From Clostridiales bacterium (GTDB lineage: Bacteria; Bacillota; Clostridia; Saccharofermentanales; Saccharofermentanaceae), in the NCBI GenBank assembly GCA_017617995.1, contig JAFZVE010000060.1:1-64000 (forward strand): a stretch of DNA of 64,000 nucleotides, read 5' to 3'. Below are positions 18,015 to 25,724 of the stretch, one piece after another; position 1 is the stretch's first letter, and each line of letters opens with the position of its first letter. Both the position numbers and the translations under genes were made by a program. The notes under the pieces were generated by a model that did no database searches, was not told the DNA's origin, and saw only the letters and a list, made by a program, of their open reading frames with translations.

Positions 18015-19475
18015 ATGAAGAAGTTTTTAAGTATCATGCTTGCTGTCGCGACCATTCTTTCAGTAACAGCATGCTCGGGTAAAGGCAACGGGGAGACCAA
18101 AAAGAAGGGTGGCAGCGACACAGTGGCGGAATCCGATGTGAAGGGGAAAACGAAGGAATCCTCTTCGAAAGAAGGTTCTTCTAAAGAGGGGAAGAAGGAT
18201 CCGTCCGGGTCATCAGAAGAATCATCCGGCAAAGAAGCGATCTGGGAGTTTACAGACAAAGGCGATTTCTCCGCGCTTCTTCCCCATGTAGAGGTAGTGA
18301 CGGCAACGGCGAAAGATGGTGAGGAGATCACACTGTATACCACATCGATCTGCACGCCGAAGGAGGAGATGCTTCAGAAGATTAAGGAAGATGATTTCGT
18401 AAAGTCTTTCGGACCTCTGCTCGACTACTATAAAGAAAACGGTACGGCGAATGAAGGCCAGGACAATCAGTGGTCTTTCAAGTATTCTGACGGTGTTTTC
18501 GCTGCGAAGACAACCGAGAATAAGTGCGCGGAACTGGCTTCGGCAAGCCAGTTTAGAGTGCAGTACGACTACGAAACGGCTTCTTTTACAAATGAAAATA
18601 GAGTGACTCTTGAGTTTGTAGTTGAGGATGTGCAAGATGCCGGTACGCAGGAAAACATCCAGCGTCTCGTCAAAGAAGTATACGGAGAAGAACTCGGGGA
18701 TGTTCTACTCTTTGCCAAAGACCAGGACGAGGATAAATACGAGAAGGACCCGAATCATCTGGGTGTTTCCGTAACAATAGACAATCTGATGTATGTATTC
18801 ACCCGCACGGTAATGGATTTCGGATCACTGGGGATGCAAGTGCTTTTCCGGATGGAAGTCAGAAACACAGAGAAGATCATTCATCCGTACGATGGCGGAT
18901 ACCAGGCGAAGGTCTCCGAATTCAGAGCCCTCCCGAATACGGTTTTCGGCGGCGATATCGGAAACCAGGACTTTATGGATGTGAGAAATTTCGCAAACCA
19001 GTTCTATGCAAACATGGATTTCGGCGACAACCTGCTGCCGGGCCTGGAGACCAATGAATATACGATCGAGCAGTACATCTGCGAGGACGGCCGTGAATTC
19101 TACACAGCTGAGTTTTATAAGTATGAGCCGAGCGATCTGCACCTTAAGTACAATCTGCGCCTGGTCAACGGCGAACCGGAAGACGGACGTCCCTCTTTCT
19201 CGCTCATTACCAGCTCGACCCGTCTGCACGGCGATATCCGGGATGACCGTCAGGCACTTCTGGATCAGGCAAATCATATGCTCACGGCACTGTTCGGCAC
19301 GGATTTCGCGGTTCAGATGAGCGAAGGCGAGGAGGACACCAACGGCGAGGTAAGGATCGAAAAAACGGTCTCGATCAACTTCTATGGAAAAGAAGTCGAG
19401 CATGTAAAACTTACCGTATGGTTGAAGATGAGCGAAGTAAGCGGTAATATTGCTGCGATCACGATAGGGACATAA
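18015..19475 (+). CDS. Lipoprotein, unknown function
   Basis: 486 residues. Signal peptide with lipobox LSVTAC, a Lys/Ser/Glu-rich linker (about 25-80), then a globular outside region of about 400 residues with no family I recognise. AAGGAG eight bases before the ATG decides the start; an ORF start 18 bases earlier is not used. It follows the shared ECF promoter motif, so it is a probable target of the tethered sigma factor. The next lipoprotein gene follows after 38 bases. Confidence 0.8.
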   Translation: MKKFLSIMLAVATILSVTACSGKGNGETKKKGGSDTVAESDVKGKTKESSSKEGSSKEGKKDPSGSSEESSGKEAIWEFTDKGDFSALLPHVEVVTATAKDGEEITLYTTSICTPKEEMLQKIKEDDFVKSFGPLLDYYKENGTANEGQDNQWSFKYSDGVFAAKTTENKCAELASASQFRVQYDYETASFTNENRVTLEFVVEDVQDAGTQENIQRLVKEVYGEELGDVLLFAKDQDEDKYEKDPNHLGVSVTIDNLMYVFTRTVMDFGSLGMQVLFRMEVRNTEKIIHPYDGGYQAKVSEFRALPNTVFGGDIGNQDFMDVRNFANQFYANMDFGDNLLPGLETNEYTIEQYICEDGREFYTAEFYKYEPSDLHLKYNLRLVNGEPEDGRPSFSLITSSTRLHGDIRDDRQALLDQANHMLTALFGTDFAVQMSEGEEDTNGEVRIEKTVSINFYGKEVEHVKLTVWLKMSEVSGNIAAITIGT

Positions 19476-19513
19476 TCTGTCTTCCTGTCGGGACAAAAGA
19501 GAGGAGAAATAGT

Positions 19514-20551
19514 ATGAAGAGAAACAAACTTGCTCTCGTTTTGGGAGCCTGCATGGTCATGTCCATGTTCAACACAGCCTGCACAAACGGCAAGAAGGAA
19601 TCCGCAAAAGATTCAGAGTCAAAAGTAGAAGCATCGGAAGAGTCCGAAACAGAATCAACAGAGTCAGAAGCGTCGGGAGAATCCGATCCGCAAGCCACGG
19701 AATCAACGGCAACTGCTTCGAGTTCTGAATCGACAGTGACCGCTTCAAGTACGGAATCAACGGTGACGGCTTCGAGTACCGATGCTCCATCTGAAAGCAC
19801 AGAAGGAACAACGGCAGCGCAGCCCGCTGAGGCCACACCGGTCAAACTTCCTTCTTTGCAGGCCAAAGACGTGATCACATTCGGATCCTTCGAACAGGAC
19901 AACGACACATCGAACGGCGCGGAAGATATCGAGTGGATCGTCCTGACGGTAGAAGACGGACGTGCACTTCTTCTTTCCAAGTACATTCTCGAAGGCATGC
20001 ATTACGACAGTGACTCGGATGCTTCCTGGGAAGAAAGCGAAGTACGAGCGTGGCTGAACGGAGATTTTTACGAAGCGGCATTTAGTGACAGCGAGCGCGC
20101 CTCTATTTGCGAGGTCGAGCTGGAAACAGATGAGCCGGCGTATGGCCGTCATCTCACCACAAAGGATAACGTATTCCTGCTGGAACATGCGGATCTCGGA
20201 AAGTATTTCGAGATGATATACTGGGATGAAACTTACCAGCTCGGAGAATACTGCTTCGAGGTGATGACACCTGCAACACCGTATGCGGAAGCACATGGCG
20301 CATTGAATATCACGATGAATAAGCAGAGTGCCACGAAAACGATCACGGAATATCCGGAAGTGAAAGGCAAGATTACCTGCGCGTGGTGGCTCCGTACGTC
20401 CGGCACTTTCGTCAGCATCTCGGGATCGACCATTTCTAACGTTGTATGGGAGCCGGGTGATGAACTGAAGCCTTACCATTCCCCCTGCGAAATGGAGGAT
20501 AAGGGTGTCCGCCCCGCGATCTGGATCGCTGTCGATACTACGTCTGTCTGA
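19514..20551 (+). CDS. DUF6273-type lipoprotein
   Basis: 345 residues. Signal peptide with lipobox FNTAC, a Ser/Thr/Glu linker with near-identical repeats of the type TVTASSTES, then a domain with the DUF6273 look: ITFGSFEQD at its start, EWIVLTVEDGRALLLSKY, SEVRAWLNGDF, CAWWLRT, and GVRPAIWI at the end. DUF6273 occurs in secreted proteins of gut Bacillota; its role is not established. GAGAGGAG precedes the start. Probably in one operon with the lipoprotein gene at 18015. Confidence 0.8.
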   Translation: MKRNKLALVLGACMVMSMFNTACTNGKKESAKDSESKVEASEESETESTESEASGESDPQATESTATASSSESTVTASSTESTVTASSTDAPSESTEGTTAAQPAEATPVKLPSLQAKDVITFGSFEQDNDTSNGAEDIEWIVLTVEDGRALLLSKYILEGMHYDSDSDASWEESEVRAWLNGDFYEAAFSDSERASICEVELETDEPAYGRHLTTKDNVFLLEHADLGKYFEMIYWDETYQLGEYCFEVMTPATPYAEAHGALNITMNKQSATKTITEYPEVKGKITCAWWLRTSGTFVSISGSTISNVVWEPGDELKPYHSPCEMEDKGVRPAIWIAVDTTSV

Positions 20552-20574
20552 TTGCTTTTTTGCAGTTTGTAAGC

Positions 20575-20613
20575 AAAAAGCCCGGAGGTTTAAGAAGAGC
20601 TTCTGGGGTTTTT
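20575..20613 (+). terminator. Rho-independent terminator
   Basis: AAAAAGCCCGGAGGTT and AGCTTCTGGGGTTTTT arms with a short loop, followed by T-rich sequence. Ends the DUF6273 lipoprotein gene. Confidence 0.65.
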
Positions 20614-20680
20614 GTCTGCTGATTTAGAAACAAACTAGACAAATATTTCACGTTATGCAATAAAATTAGCCATGAACACG

Positions 20681-20711
20681 AAAAGAGAGTTCCCGAAGGA
20701 CTCTCTTTTTT
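20681..20711 (+). terminator. Repeated terminator hairpin, second copy
   Basis: AGAGAGTTCC-CGAA-GGACTCTCT with T-tract. On the opposite strand the loop reads TTCG closed by C and G, a very stable tetraloop. Same hairpin as at 22161. Confidence 0.7.
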
Positions 20712-20721
20712 GATAAGGATG

Positions 20722-20776
20722 ACCACAAAAATTGTGGTTAAATCTGATTGATTAACCGTAAAATTTGTGGTTTAAT
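20722..20776 (+). promoter_or_regulatory. Toxin-antitoxin promoter with two operators
   Basis: TTGATT (20748) and TTTAAT (20771) with 17-bp spacing. Two related palindromes overlap it: ACCACAAAAATTGTGGTTA (20722) and AACCGTAAAATTTGTGGTTT (20754), the second lying in the promoter spacer. Expected binding sites for the HTH protein encoded just downstream. Confidence 0.7.
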
Positions 20777-20795
20777 GTAGGCAGGAGGAATAACC

Positions 20796-21341
20796 ATGGC
20801 CAAGGAATATGTCATTAACGAATCGATTACCGGCGATGATCTGAGAAGATTACGGCAGCTTTTGGGTATGACCCAGAAAGAGTTTGCTGTTTTTGCTAAT
20901 GCTTCGAAAAGAACTGTCGAGAATTGGGAAAGCAAAGATGAGCCGATAAAAGGGCCGATCGTGACTCTGGTTGAGATCCTCCGTAGACACCCTGAAATTG
21001 CTGAAAAACTGAAGACCCCGAAAACCCGGCTGAAATTACGGTTGTGGTACATGTATGAAGATATGGTCTGCACGGTCATTGACGTGGATGAGCCAAAGAG
21101 GATCGTGAGGATCAGAAACTACATCGACGATCCGCTGTTCCGTGCCTTCGGCAAAAACACGGAACCGGGTTTTGAAGACTATGAGGAATTCCTGAAATCA
21201 CGTTGTTTCCCGGAAACCCGTGACAAACTCAAACTGGAATTGAAGCGCCTGGGTATCTCGTTTTACGATCCGATCCTGATTATCGAGAAGACAGAGGGCA
21301 GGATGGCTGACGATAAGTTCTGGATAAGAATAGAGAGGTGA
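20796..21341 (+). CDS. XRE-type antitoxin/regulator of HipA-like module
   Basis: 181 residues. Residues about 10-65 form an XRE/antitoxin HTH (LRRLRQLLGMTQKEFAVFAN, then SKRTVENWES). Residues about 85-181 form a second domain ending in YDPILIIEKTEGRMADDKFWIR, of unknown fold, possibly matching the small N-terminal lobe missing from the short kinase next door (inference). AGGAGG precedes the start. Its stop overlaps the kinase start. Two palindromes in the promoter fit self-repression. Confidence 0.8.
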   Translation: MAKEYVINESITGDDLRRLRQLLGMTQKEFAVFANASKRTVENWESKDEPIKGPIVTLVEILRRHPEIAEKLKTPKTRLKLRLWYMYEDMVCTVIDVDEPKRIVRIRNYIDDPLFRAFGKNTEPGFEDYEEFLKSRCFPETRDKLKLELKRLGISFYDPILIIEKTEGRMADDKFWIRIER

Positions 21342-22156
21342 TGAAAGTGATCCGTCTTTTGGACTCGGATATGCAGGAATTTAACAGGCAGTCTTCGAAA
21401 GGAAACCAGCTGAAGTTCCGTAAAGGGGAGATATGGTACAAGGCGGATTACCTTGGATACGAGGGCCTGGCTGAATATGTGGTCTCTGAACTTCTTTCAT
21501 TCTCCGACCTTCGTCCCGACGAGTATGTGGAGTATGAGTTAGAAGAGATCGAATATAACGACAGTGCTTTTCGCGCATGCAAAAGCAAGGACTTCACAGA
21601 CGGCTGGAATCTGATCACGCTGGAGCGGCTGTTTAAGGATACATATGGTGTGGGCCTGAACAAGATCATATACGGCACGCCGGATCACGTGGAACGTCTG
21701 AAGATCCTCGTGGAACAGGTGGAAAGAACGACAGGAATTAAGGATTTCGGTATCTATATGAGTAAGCTGCTGACTGTGGATGCTCTGTTTCTGAACGAGG
21801 ACAGGCATACACACAATATCGCCGTGCTCACGAATGGAGTGGGTGATTTTCGCTTATCGCCGATCTTTGATAACGGAGCCGGCCTTCTTTCCGATACAAG
21901 GATGGAGTATCCTTTGACGAGAGATCCGCTGGAATGGATCCCGAGAGTGAAACCAAAGACGTTCTGCGATTCCTTTGAAGAACAGCTGGAGATCGCGGAG
22001 AAACTGTATGGAGAGAATCTTCACTTCTCGTTCGGATATAACGAGGTGGAGACCATCGTGGAAAAGGCCGGTATCTATCCGAAAGAGATCAGGCGCAGAG
22101 TGATCGACGTAGTGATGGAAATGAAAAGAAGATACAGTTACCTCTTTACCGAATGA
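21341..22156 (+). CDS. HipA-like kinase toxin, short form
   Basis: 271 residues. HipA C-terminal kinase fold: catalytic loop ALFLNEDRHTHNIAVL with D-R-H-x-x-N, then the metal-binding SPIFDNGAG. It lacks the N-terminal HipA subdomain of classical HipA (about 440 residues), like the HipT proteins of three-part HipBST systems. Known relatives phosphorylate aminoacyl-tRNA synthetases; the target here is unknown. The TGATG overlap with the antitoxin gene shows coupled translation; a GTG three bases upstream is an alternative start. Confidence 0.85.
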   Translation: MKVIRLLDSDMQEFNRQSSKGNQLKFRKGEIWYKADYLGYEGLAEYVVSELLSFSDLRPDEYVEYELEEIEYNDSAFRACKSKDFTDGWNLITLERLFKDTYGVGLNKIIYGTPDHVERLKILVEQVERTTGIKDFGIYMSKLLTVDALFLNEDRHTHNIAVLTNGVGDFRLSPIFDNGAGLLSDTRMEYPLTRDPLEWIPRVKPKTFCDSFEEQLEIAEKLYGENLHFSFGYNEVETIVEKAGIYPKEIRRRVIDVVMEMKRRYSYLFTE

Positions 22157-22160
22157 GAGC

Positions 22161-22191
22161 AAAAGAGAGTTCCCGAAGGAACTCTCTTTTT
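22161..22191 (+). terminator. Repeated terminator hairpin, third copy
   Basis: Perfect stem AGAGAGTTCC / GGAACTCTCT around CGAA, with T-tracts on both strands. Ends the toxin-antitoxin operon. Confidence 0.85.
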
Positions 22192-22201
22192 CGTTTAAAT
22201 C

Positions 22202-22357
22202 CACGCAAGAGTAAAGTCTTTTCGACGTTGCTTCCGCTTACGCAGGAGAGAATCTTTTTCGACGCGCCCCCACAAGTAATTGAAAAGCATTTTTAGAGGC
22301 GCCTCCGCACAAGCCCAGCGAGGAGGACCCGCGCCGCGAAAAATGACTTTTCAATTA
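22202..22357 (-). repeat. Hairpin element A with flank, at guaA-tail copy 4
   Basis: Arms at 22277-22294 and 22339-22357 pair almost perfectly (TAATTGAAAAG-CATTTTT), and the minus-strand arm starts at the tail's stop codon. The loop contains GTCCTCCTCGCTGGGCTTG followed by TGCGGAGGC. A left flank with AAAGTCTTTTCGA matches the block at 12981-13016. Confidence 0.65.
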
Positions 22358-22380
22358 TTCCCACTCAATTGTGCCTGTCG
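22355..22380 (-). repeat. guaA-tail copy 4
   Basis: 26 bases with three differences from the guaA end, all synonymous (GAG, ATT, ACA). Encodes TGTIEWE and stop. Here the tail is in frame with a 57-codon open stretch to its right. Confidence 0.75.
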
Positions 22381-22528
22381 CCTGCTGATAGGACACATAG
22401 ATATAAGGCCGGTCCATCGGGTAGATCAGGACAAGACCCCATTCATCCTCCATGTCTCTTACTGCATCGTCAAGAATGCTGCCCACTTTCTTCCTTTCCG
22501 TGCAAAGAAGATCCTCACTGAACCGGGA
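22358..22528 (-). pseudogene. 57-codon in-frame tail after a TGA
   Basis: Directly after the TGA of the gene at 22529 the same frame stays open for 57 codons and ends in the guaA-like TGTIEWE and a stop. The encoded stretch (EDEWGLVLIYPMDRPYIYV) looks like real protein, with alternating hydrophobic and charged residues. It may be the severed C-terminus of that gene (nonsense mutation) or the end of another gene fused to the integration site. No start codon with a ribosome site is visible. Confidence 0.4.
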
Positions 22529-22948
22529 TCAATAATCGTTTTCTCTGACGATTTTGATCCAGTTATTCCTTCCGCCCTCCCAGGCCTTTTCCAGCCAGTC
22601 GATAAGCGGGATGCTTTTCGAGGAGTTCCGGGATACCAATTCCTGTCTCAATAAGTAAATCGTTCTGTATGCTACACAAATCTGGGCATCCAGATCCATC
22701 TGTTTTCCGTATTCAATCAGTTTTGCCCGGCAGTCTTCGTAGCGGTTTGCGTCGATCACACTTTGAACGATTCCCTTTGCGTATTCTTCTCTGGACGCTC
22801 CCGGAAAACAATCGTTTTCGATCCTCGCTCTCTGAACAAGCATTTCGATCGTTTTATTATCGACAGTTCGCATTTGTGGCGCTTTTGCCCTCTCTTCGCT
22901 GTTTGTATTCTTCTCTGTGGATTTTTGTTTTCTCTTAAACAGGCCCAT
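22529..22948 (-). CDS. Hypothetical protein, possibly truncated
   Basis: 139 residues from an ATG with AAGGAG seven bases upstream. Basic N-terminus (GLFKRKQKSTEKN), then a mostly helical domain. No family recognised and no signal peptide or membrane helix. Its frame continues past the TGA for 57 more codons, so the protein may once have been about 197 residues. Located in the fourth guaA-tail segment. Confidence 0.6.
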   Translation of the reverse strand: MGLFKRKQKSTEKNTNSEERAKAPQMRTVDNKTIEMLVQRARIENDCFPGASREEYAKGIVQSVIDANRYEDCRAKLIEYGKQMDLDAQICVAYRTIYLLRQELVSRNSSKSIPLIDWLEKAWEGGRNNWIKIVRENDY

Positions 22949-23228
22949 GTTATTTCTCCTTACCAAACCGTGCTCTTTTTCAATGAGTCATACGTGTATC
23001 ATACTTATTTATGTGAATATGTATATCAAAATCCATAAGCATGTATATGTATTATCACACTTTTTCTCTTTCAAAAAAAGCTTTGGGTCAAGTTTGGGTC
23101 ACGAATATCTTGTGCTCATTTGTATTTGTTAAATGCGTCCAAGTATGCATTAAGGTTTAAAGAATTAATGGAGTAAACTTTTAGCAGAAAAGTGATCTTC
23201 CTGAGGCTGGAATGTATTTGTCAGTATG
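22949..23228. other. A/T-rich intergenic region
   Basis: Contains the likely promoter region of the minus-strand gene ending at 22948 and a short direct repeat, tttgggtca twice (about 23081-23100). No gene supported. Confidence 0.3.
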
Positions 23229-23270
23229 AACGCGGTCCGTCCCGCGATGTGGATCGATCTTAATGCCTAA
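23229..23270 (+). pseudogene. Remnant of a DUF6273 C-terminus
   Basis: The frame reads NAVRPAMWIDLNA then stop, close to the GVRPAIWIAVD end of the DUF6273 lipoprotein at 19514. An in-frame TGA lies nine codons upstream and nothing else of the domain is seen. Probably the last trace of a deleted lipoprotein gene. Confidence 0.5.
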
Positions 23271-23281
23271 ATCCTGCGGCC

Positions 23282-23809
23282 TCAGTTTCCCATGATCCAG
23301 GCAAAAAACAGGATGAGTCCGAAGAAGACCGCAAACGATATGACCAAGTACAAAAGTAATCCGATAAAATGAGTCTTCGTTTTGCTGTCAATATCATACA
23401 AGGGAAGATTATCTTCCGGATGATCCGGATCATAGCAGATCGTCTGCTGTTCTCTGTTTGCCCGTTTCCAGGAACCATACCCCTGTCCGGTATACGTATT
23501 CCCTCCGACATCGAACTCATAGTAAATGACGGTTCCACGGGAATTCCTATGCCAGTTTCCGTCCTCATCCTTGGTCTCATATGTATCCTCGTAATGGCTT
23601 GTGATCCGGCCTTCCGCCCTTCCGGTAAGATGGGCAAGCTGCTTTCTGGCGCGAAGCTTCTTGGGAATCGAGTTTATCTCCACGGAAAGATATAATCCGA
23701 TCGTCGCACCGACGACAAAAATAAACGCGGATTTCTCATCATGGATCAATTCCATGCCGTAGAATTTCACGACGATTCCCAAAACGACACAATACAGAAT
23801 GATAAACAT
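23282..23809 (-). CDS. Membrane protein, DUF3592-like
   Basis: 175 residues: two N-terminal membrane helices (about 1-20 and 27-45), an extramembrane domain (about 55-135) with TGRAEGRITSHYE, then TVIYYEFDVGGNTYTGQGYG and CYDPDHPEDN, and a C-terminal helix (about 148-172). This order and the YEF, Y-x-G and YDP-x-P motifs are those of DUF3592 proteins, of unknown role. It follows the 49-residue peptide gene by five bases, so they form an operon. Confidence 0.7.
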   Translation of the reverse strand: MFIILYCVVLGIVVKFYGMELIHDEKSAFIFVVGATIGLYLSVEINSIPKKLRARKQLAHLTGRAEGRITSHYEDTYETKDEDGNWHRNSRGTVIYYEFDVGGNTYTGQGYGSWKRANREQQTICYDPDHPEDNLPLYDIDSKTKTHFIGLLLYLVISFAVFFGLILFFAWIMGN

Positions 23810-23814
23810 AATCC

Positions 23815-23964
23815 TTACCTCACCTCTTCCGTCAAACCTCCTGCCAGTGCGATCGCTTCTTCCTCTGAAAGGATCTTCTGATCCTGAAGAAGATCCTGGA
23901 ACTGCTCCTGCTCACTATTCATTTCCGAATTGTTTTCCTGATTCTGATTATTCTCTGCACACAT
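23815..23964 (-). CDS. 49-residue peptide with double-glycine motif
   Basis: A short ORF after AGAGG/AAAGGG: Asn/Gln/Glu-rich N-terminus, then LSEEEAIALAGG and LTEEVR. The LS-x-E and GG pattern resembles the leader of double-glycine peptides, but only six residues would remain after cleavage, so a bacteriocin precursor is doubtful. The stop lies five bases before the start of the DUF3592 membrane protein. Function unknown. Confidence 0.5.
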   Translation of the reverse strand: MCAENNQNQENNSEMNSEQEQFQDLLQDQKILSEEEAIALAGGLTEEVR

Positions 23965-24197
23965 ACCCTTTACCTCTGATCACTTAAATGTGAGATCAAC
24001 AACCCATAACTATTTTATCATGTGATCTCCGCATCTACTTACTTAACGATTGACGGACATGAATTATTGGGTGGTAGAGAAAATTATTTTCATTTTTTTC
24101 AGAACCAGTATATCAGGGTTCGTAAAAAAGAAGAATATTCTTAATCCTTCGTAAAGAACTTCCTTATAACGCAGTTATCAGTGAAGTAAGATATAGA
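23965..24197. other. Intergenic region, promoter side of peptide operon
   Basis: Holds a GATCAC-type imperfect palindrome near 23979-24000, upstream of the 49-residue peptide gene on the minus strand. No gene seen. Confidence 0.3.
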
Positions 24198-24235
24198 AAA
24201 GACCGGCTAAGGTTTCCCCAGCCGGTCTTTGTTTT
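24198..24235 (+). terminator. Terminator-like hairpin
   Basis: Perfect 11-bp stem AAAGACCGGCT / AGCCGGTCTTT followed by a T-rich stretch. No gene reads into it now on the plus strand, so it may be left over from lost cargo. Confidence 0.6.
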
Positions 24236-24403
24236 CTTCTTTTATATCCAGAAAGCCACTCGGTTGTCATCGGGCAAACCCCTTTATCCTCTCCAGGGCA
24301 AACCTCTTTATCCTCGCAGACGCCGACAAGGACAAGTCGCCGTCTGCTCTTCCTAACTCTCTCTTTTTCCCCATAAATCCCGCCAAAACCAGATATATAG
24401 GGA

Positions 24404-24446
24404 TAAAAAAAGACCCTGCACACCATTTAAGGTGTCACAAGGTCTT
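24404..24446 (-). terminator. guaA terminator
   Basis: On the minus strand AGACCTTGTGACACC and GGTGTGCAGGGTCT form a stem followed by seven T. It lies about 90 bases after the guaA stop. Confidence 0.75.
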
Positions 24447-24533
24447 ATTTGGTTCTTTCTTAACTCTCTATCCAGTCAGGCTAATTTCTTTTGCCCCCGA
24501 GAGGATAAAGGTGTTTGGTTCTGAACATCGGTA

Positions 24534-24559
24534 TTATTCCCATTCGATCGTGCCTGTCG
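24534..24559 (-). repeat. guaA-tail reference copy
   Basis: The true 3' end of guaA, encoding TGTIEWE and TAA, that the four copies at 11595, 13097, 14647 and 22355 resemble. Confidence 0.8.
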
Positions 24560-25514
24560 GCTTCGGTGTCAGATCATAAAGTACGCGGTTGATGCCCGGT
24601 ACTTCGGTGATGATACGGTTCACGATCTTGCCGAGGAGCTCATACGGGATCTCTTCGATGGTAGCTGTCATGGCGTCACGGGTGTTGACCGCACGGATAA
24701 CGACAAAGTTCTCGAATGCACGGACGTTGTTCTTTACACCTACGGACTTGTAATCCGGAACGAGCGTGAAGTACTGCCATACTTTTCCTTCGAGACCGGC
24801 ATTGGCAAATTCCTCACGAAGGATCGCATCGGATTCACGAACCATCTCGAGACGCTCACGGGTGATCGCGCCGGTGCAGCGTACGCCGAGACCCGGGCCC
24901 GGGAATGGCTGACGGTAGACCATGTTTGCCGGAAGTCCGAGGGCTTCGCCGACAACACGTACTTCATCTTTGTAGAGGAACTTGAGAGGCTCTACGAGGC
25001 CTTCAAAATGAATATCTTCAGGAAGTCCGCCTACGTTATGGTGAGCCTTTACAGGACCACTTTCGAGGATATCCGGATAGATGGTGCCCTGTGCGAGGAA
25101 GTCCACGTCAGGAAGCTTTCTGGCTTCTTCTTCGAATACACGGATGAACTCTTCGCCGATGATCTTTCTCTTTCTCTCCGGCTCTTCTACGCCCTCGAGC
25201 TTCGTGAGGAAGCGCTCGGTAGCGTCTACATAAACGAGTGTCGCATCCATCTGGTTTCTAAAAACCTCGATGACCTGCTCCGGCTCGCCCTTACGGAGAA
25301 GTCCGTGATTGACATGTACATTGATGAGGTTCTTGCCGATGGCCTTGATGAGAGGAGCAGCAACGACAGATGAGTCAACACCACCGGACAGTGCAAGAAG
25401 GACTTTCTTGTCGCCGACCTGGGCCTTTACGGCTTCGATCTGCTCCGCGATAAAAGCCTCAGCCAGCTCACGTGTGGTAATTCTTTCCATTTCCTCGGGA
25501 CGTTTGTTTTCCAT
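24534..25514 (-). CDS. guaA: GMP synthase, ATP-pyrophosphatase subunit only
   Basis: 326 residues. Converts XMP to GMP with ATP and ammonia. The PP-loop is SGGVDSS (near residue 41), followed by the NVHVNHGLLRKGE region, QGTIYPDILES, FPGPGLGVR and the C-terminal dimerisation domain ending PTGTIEWE. The usual bacterial enzyme has about 510 residues with an N-terminal class I glutaminase; that domain is absent here, as in the archaeal two-subunit form. AAAGGAG eight bases upstream fixes the start, and no glutaminase gene is adjacent. It may use free ammonia or a subunit encoded elsewhere. Its 3' end is the likely target of the island array to the left. Confidence 0.9.
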   Translation of the reverse strand: MENKRPEEMERITTRELAEAFIAEQIEAVKAQVGDKKVLLALSGGVDSSVVAAPLIKAIGKNLINVHVNHGLLRKGEPEQVIEVFRNQMDATLVYVDATERFLTKLEGVEEPERKRKIIGEEFIRVFEEEARKLPDVDFLAQGTIYPDILESGPVKAHHNVGGLPEDIHFEGLVEPLKFLYKDEVRVVGEALGLPANMVYRQPFPGPGLGVRCTGAITRERLEMVRESDAILREEFANAGLEGKVWQYFTLVPDYKSVGVKNNVRAFENFVVIRAVNTRDAMTATIEEIPYELLGKIVNRIITEVPGINRVLYDLTPKPTGTIEWE

Positions 25515-25724
25515 AAGCGGTACTCCTTTGTATCGTAATAATGAATACATTCATGATACCTCAAATGAGCCCCCATCCGCAATCAAAACGAGCCACGAAA
25601 TAGAAACAACATTGGTCAGGAAAAGCAGAGGCAATTTGCCGTGTCTTCGAAGATCCGATCAAGAAATGCAATCTGCTTTCCGCCGCTTGTTCACTAATTG
25701 TTTCCTTTTCTGTCTCATTCGGTT

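Larger units (their letters stand above)
11595..24559. mobile_element. Tandem island array at guaA 3' end
   Basis: Five same-orientation copies of the 3' end of guaA bound four segments of about 1.5, 1.55, 7.7 and 2.2 kb. The 3' end of guaA is a known integration site of genomic islands, so the region is best read as successive integrations. No integrase, relaxase or phage gene is present, so the segments are either non-autonomous or decayed. The call rests on the repeats and on the accessory nature of the genes between them. Confidence 0.6.

Noticed and set aside
24178..24426. 82-codon open frame on the minus strand downstream of guaA
   Set aside because: It spans a strong terminator hairpin and part of the guaA terminator, so it is unlikely to be translated.
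11595..24559. Integron-type cassette array
   Set aside because: The repeats carry guaA codons, the genes have their own promoters and mixed orientation, and no integron integrase is present.
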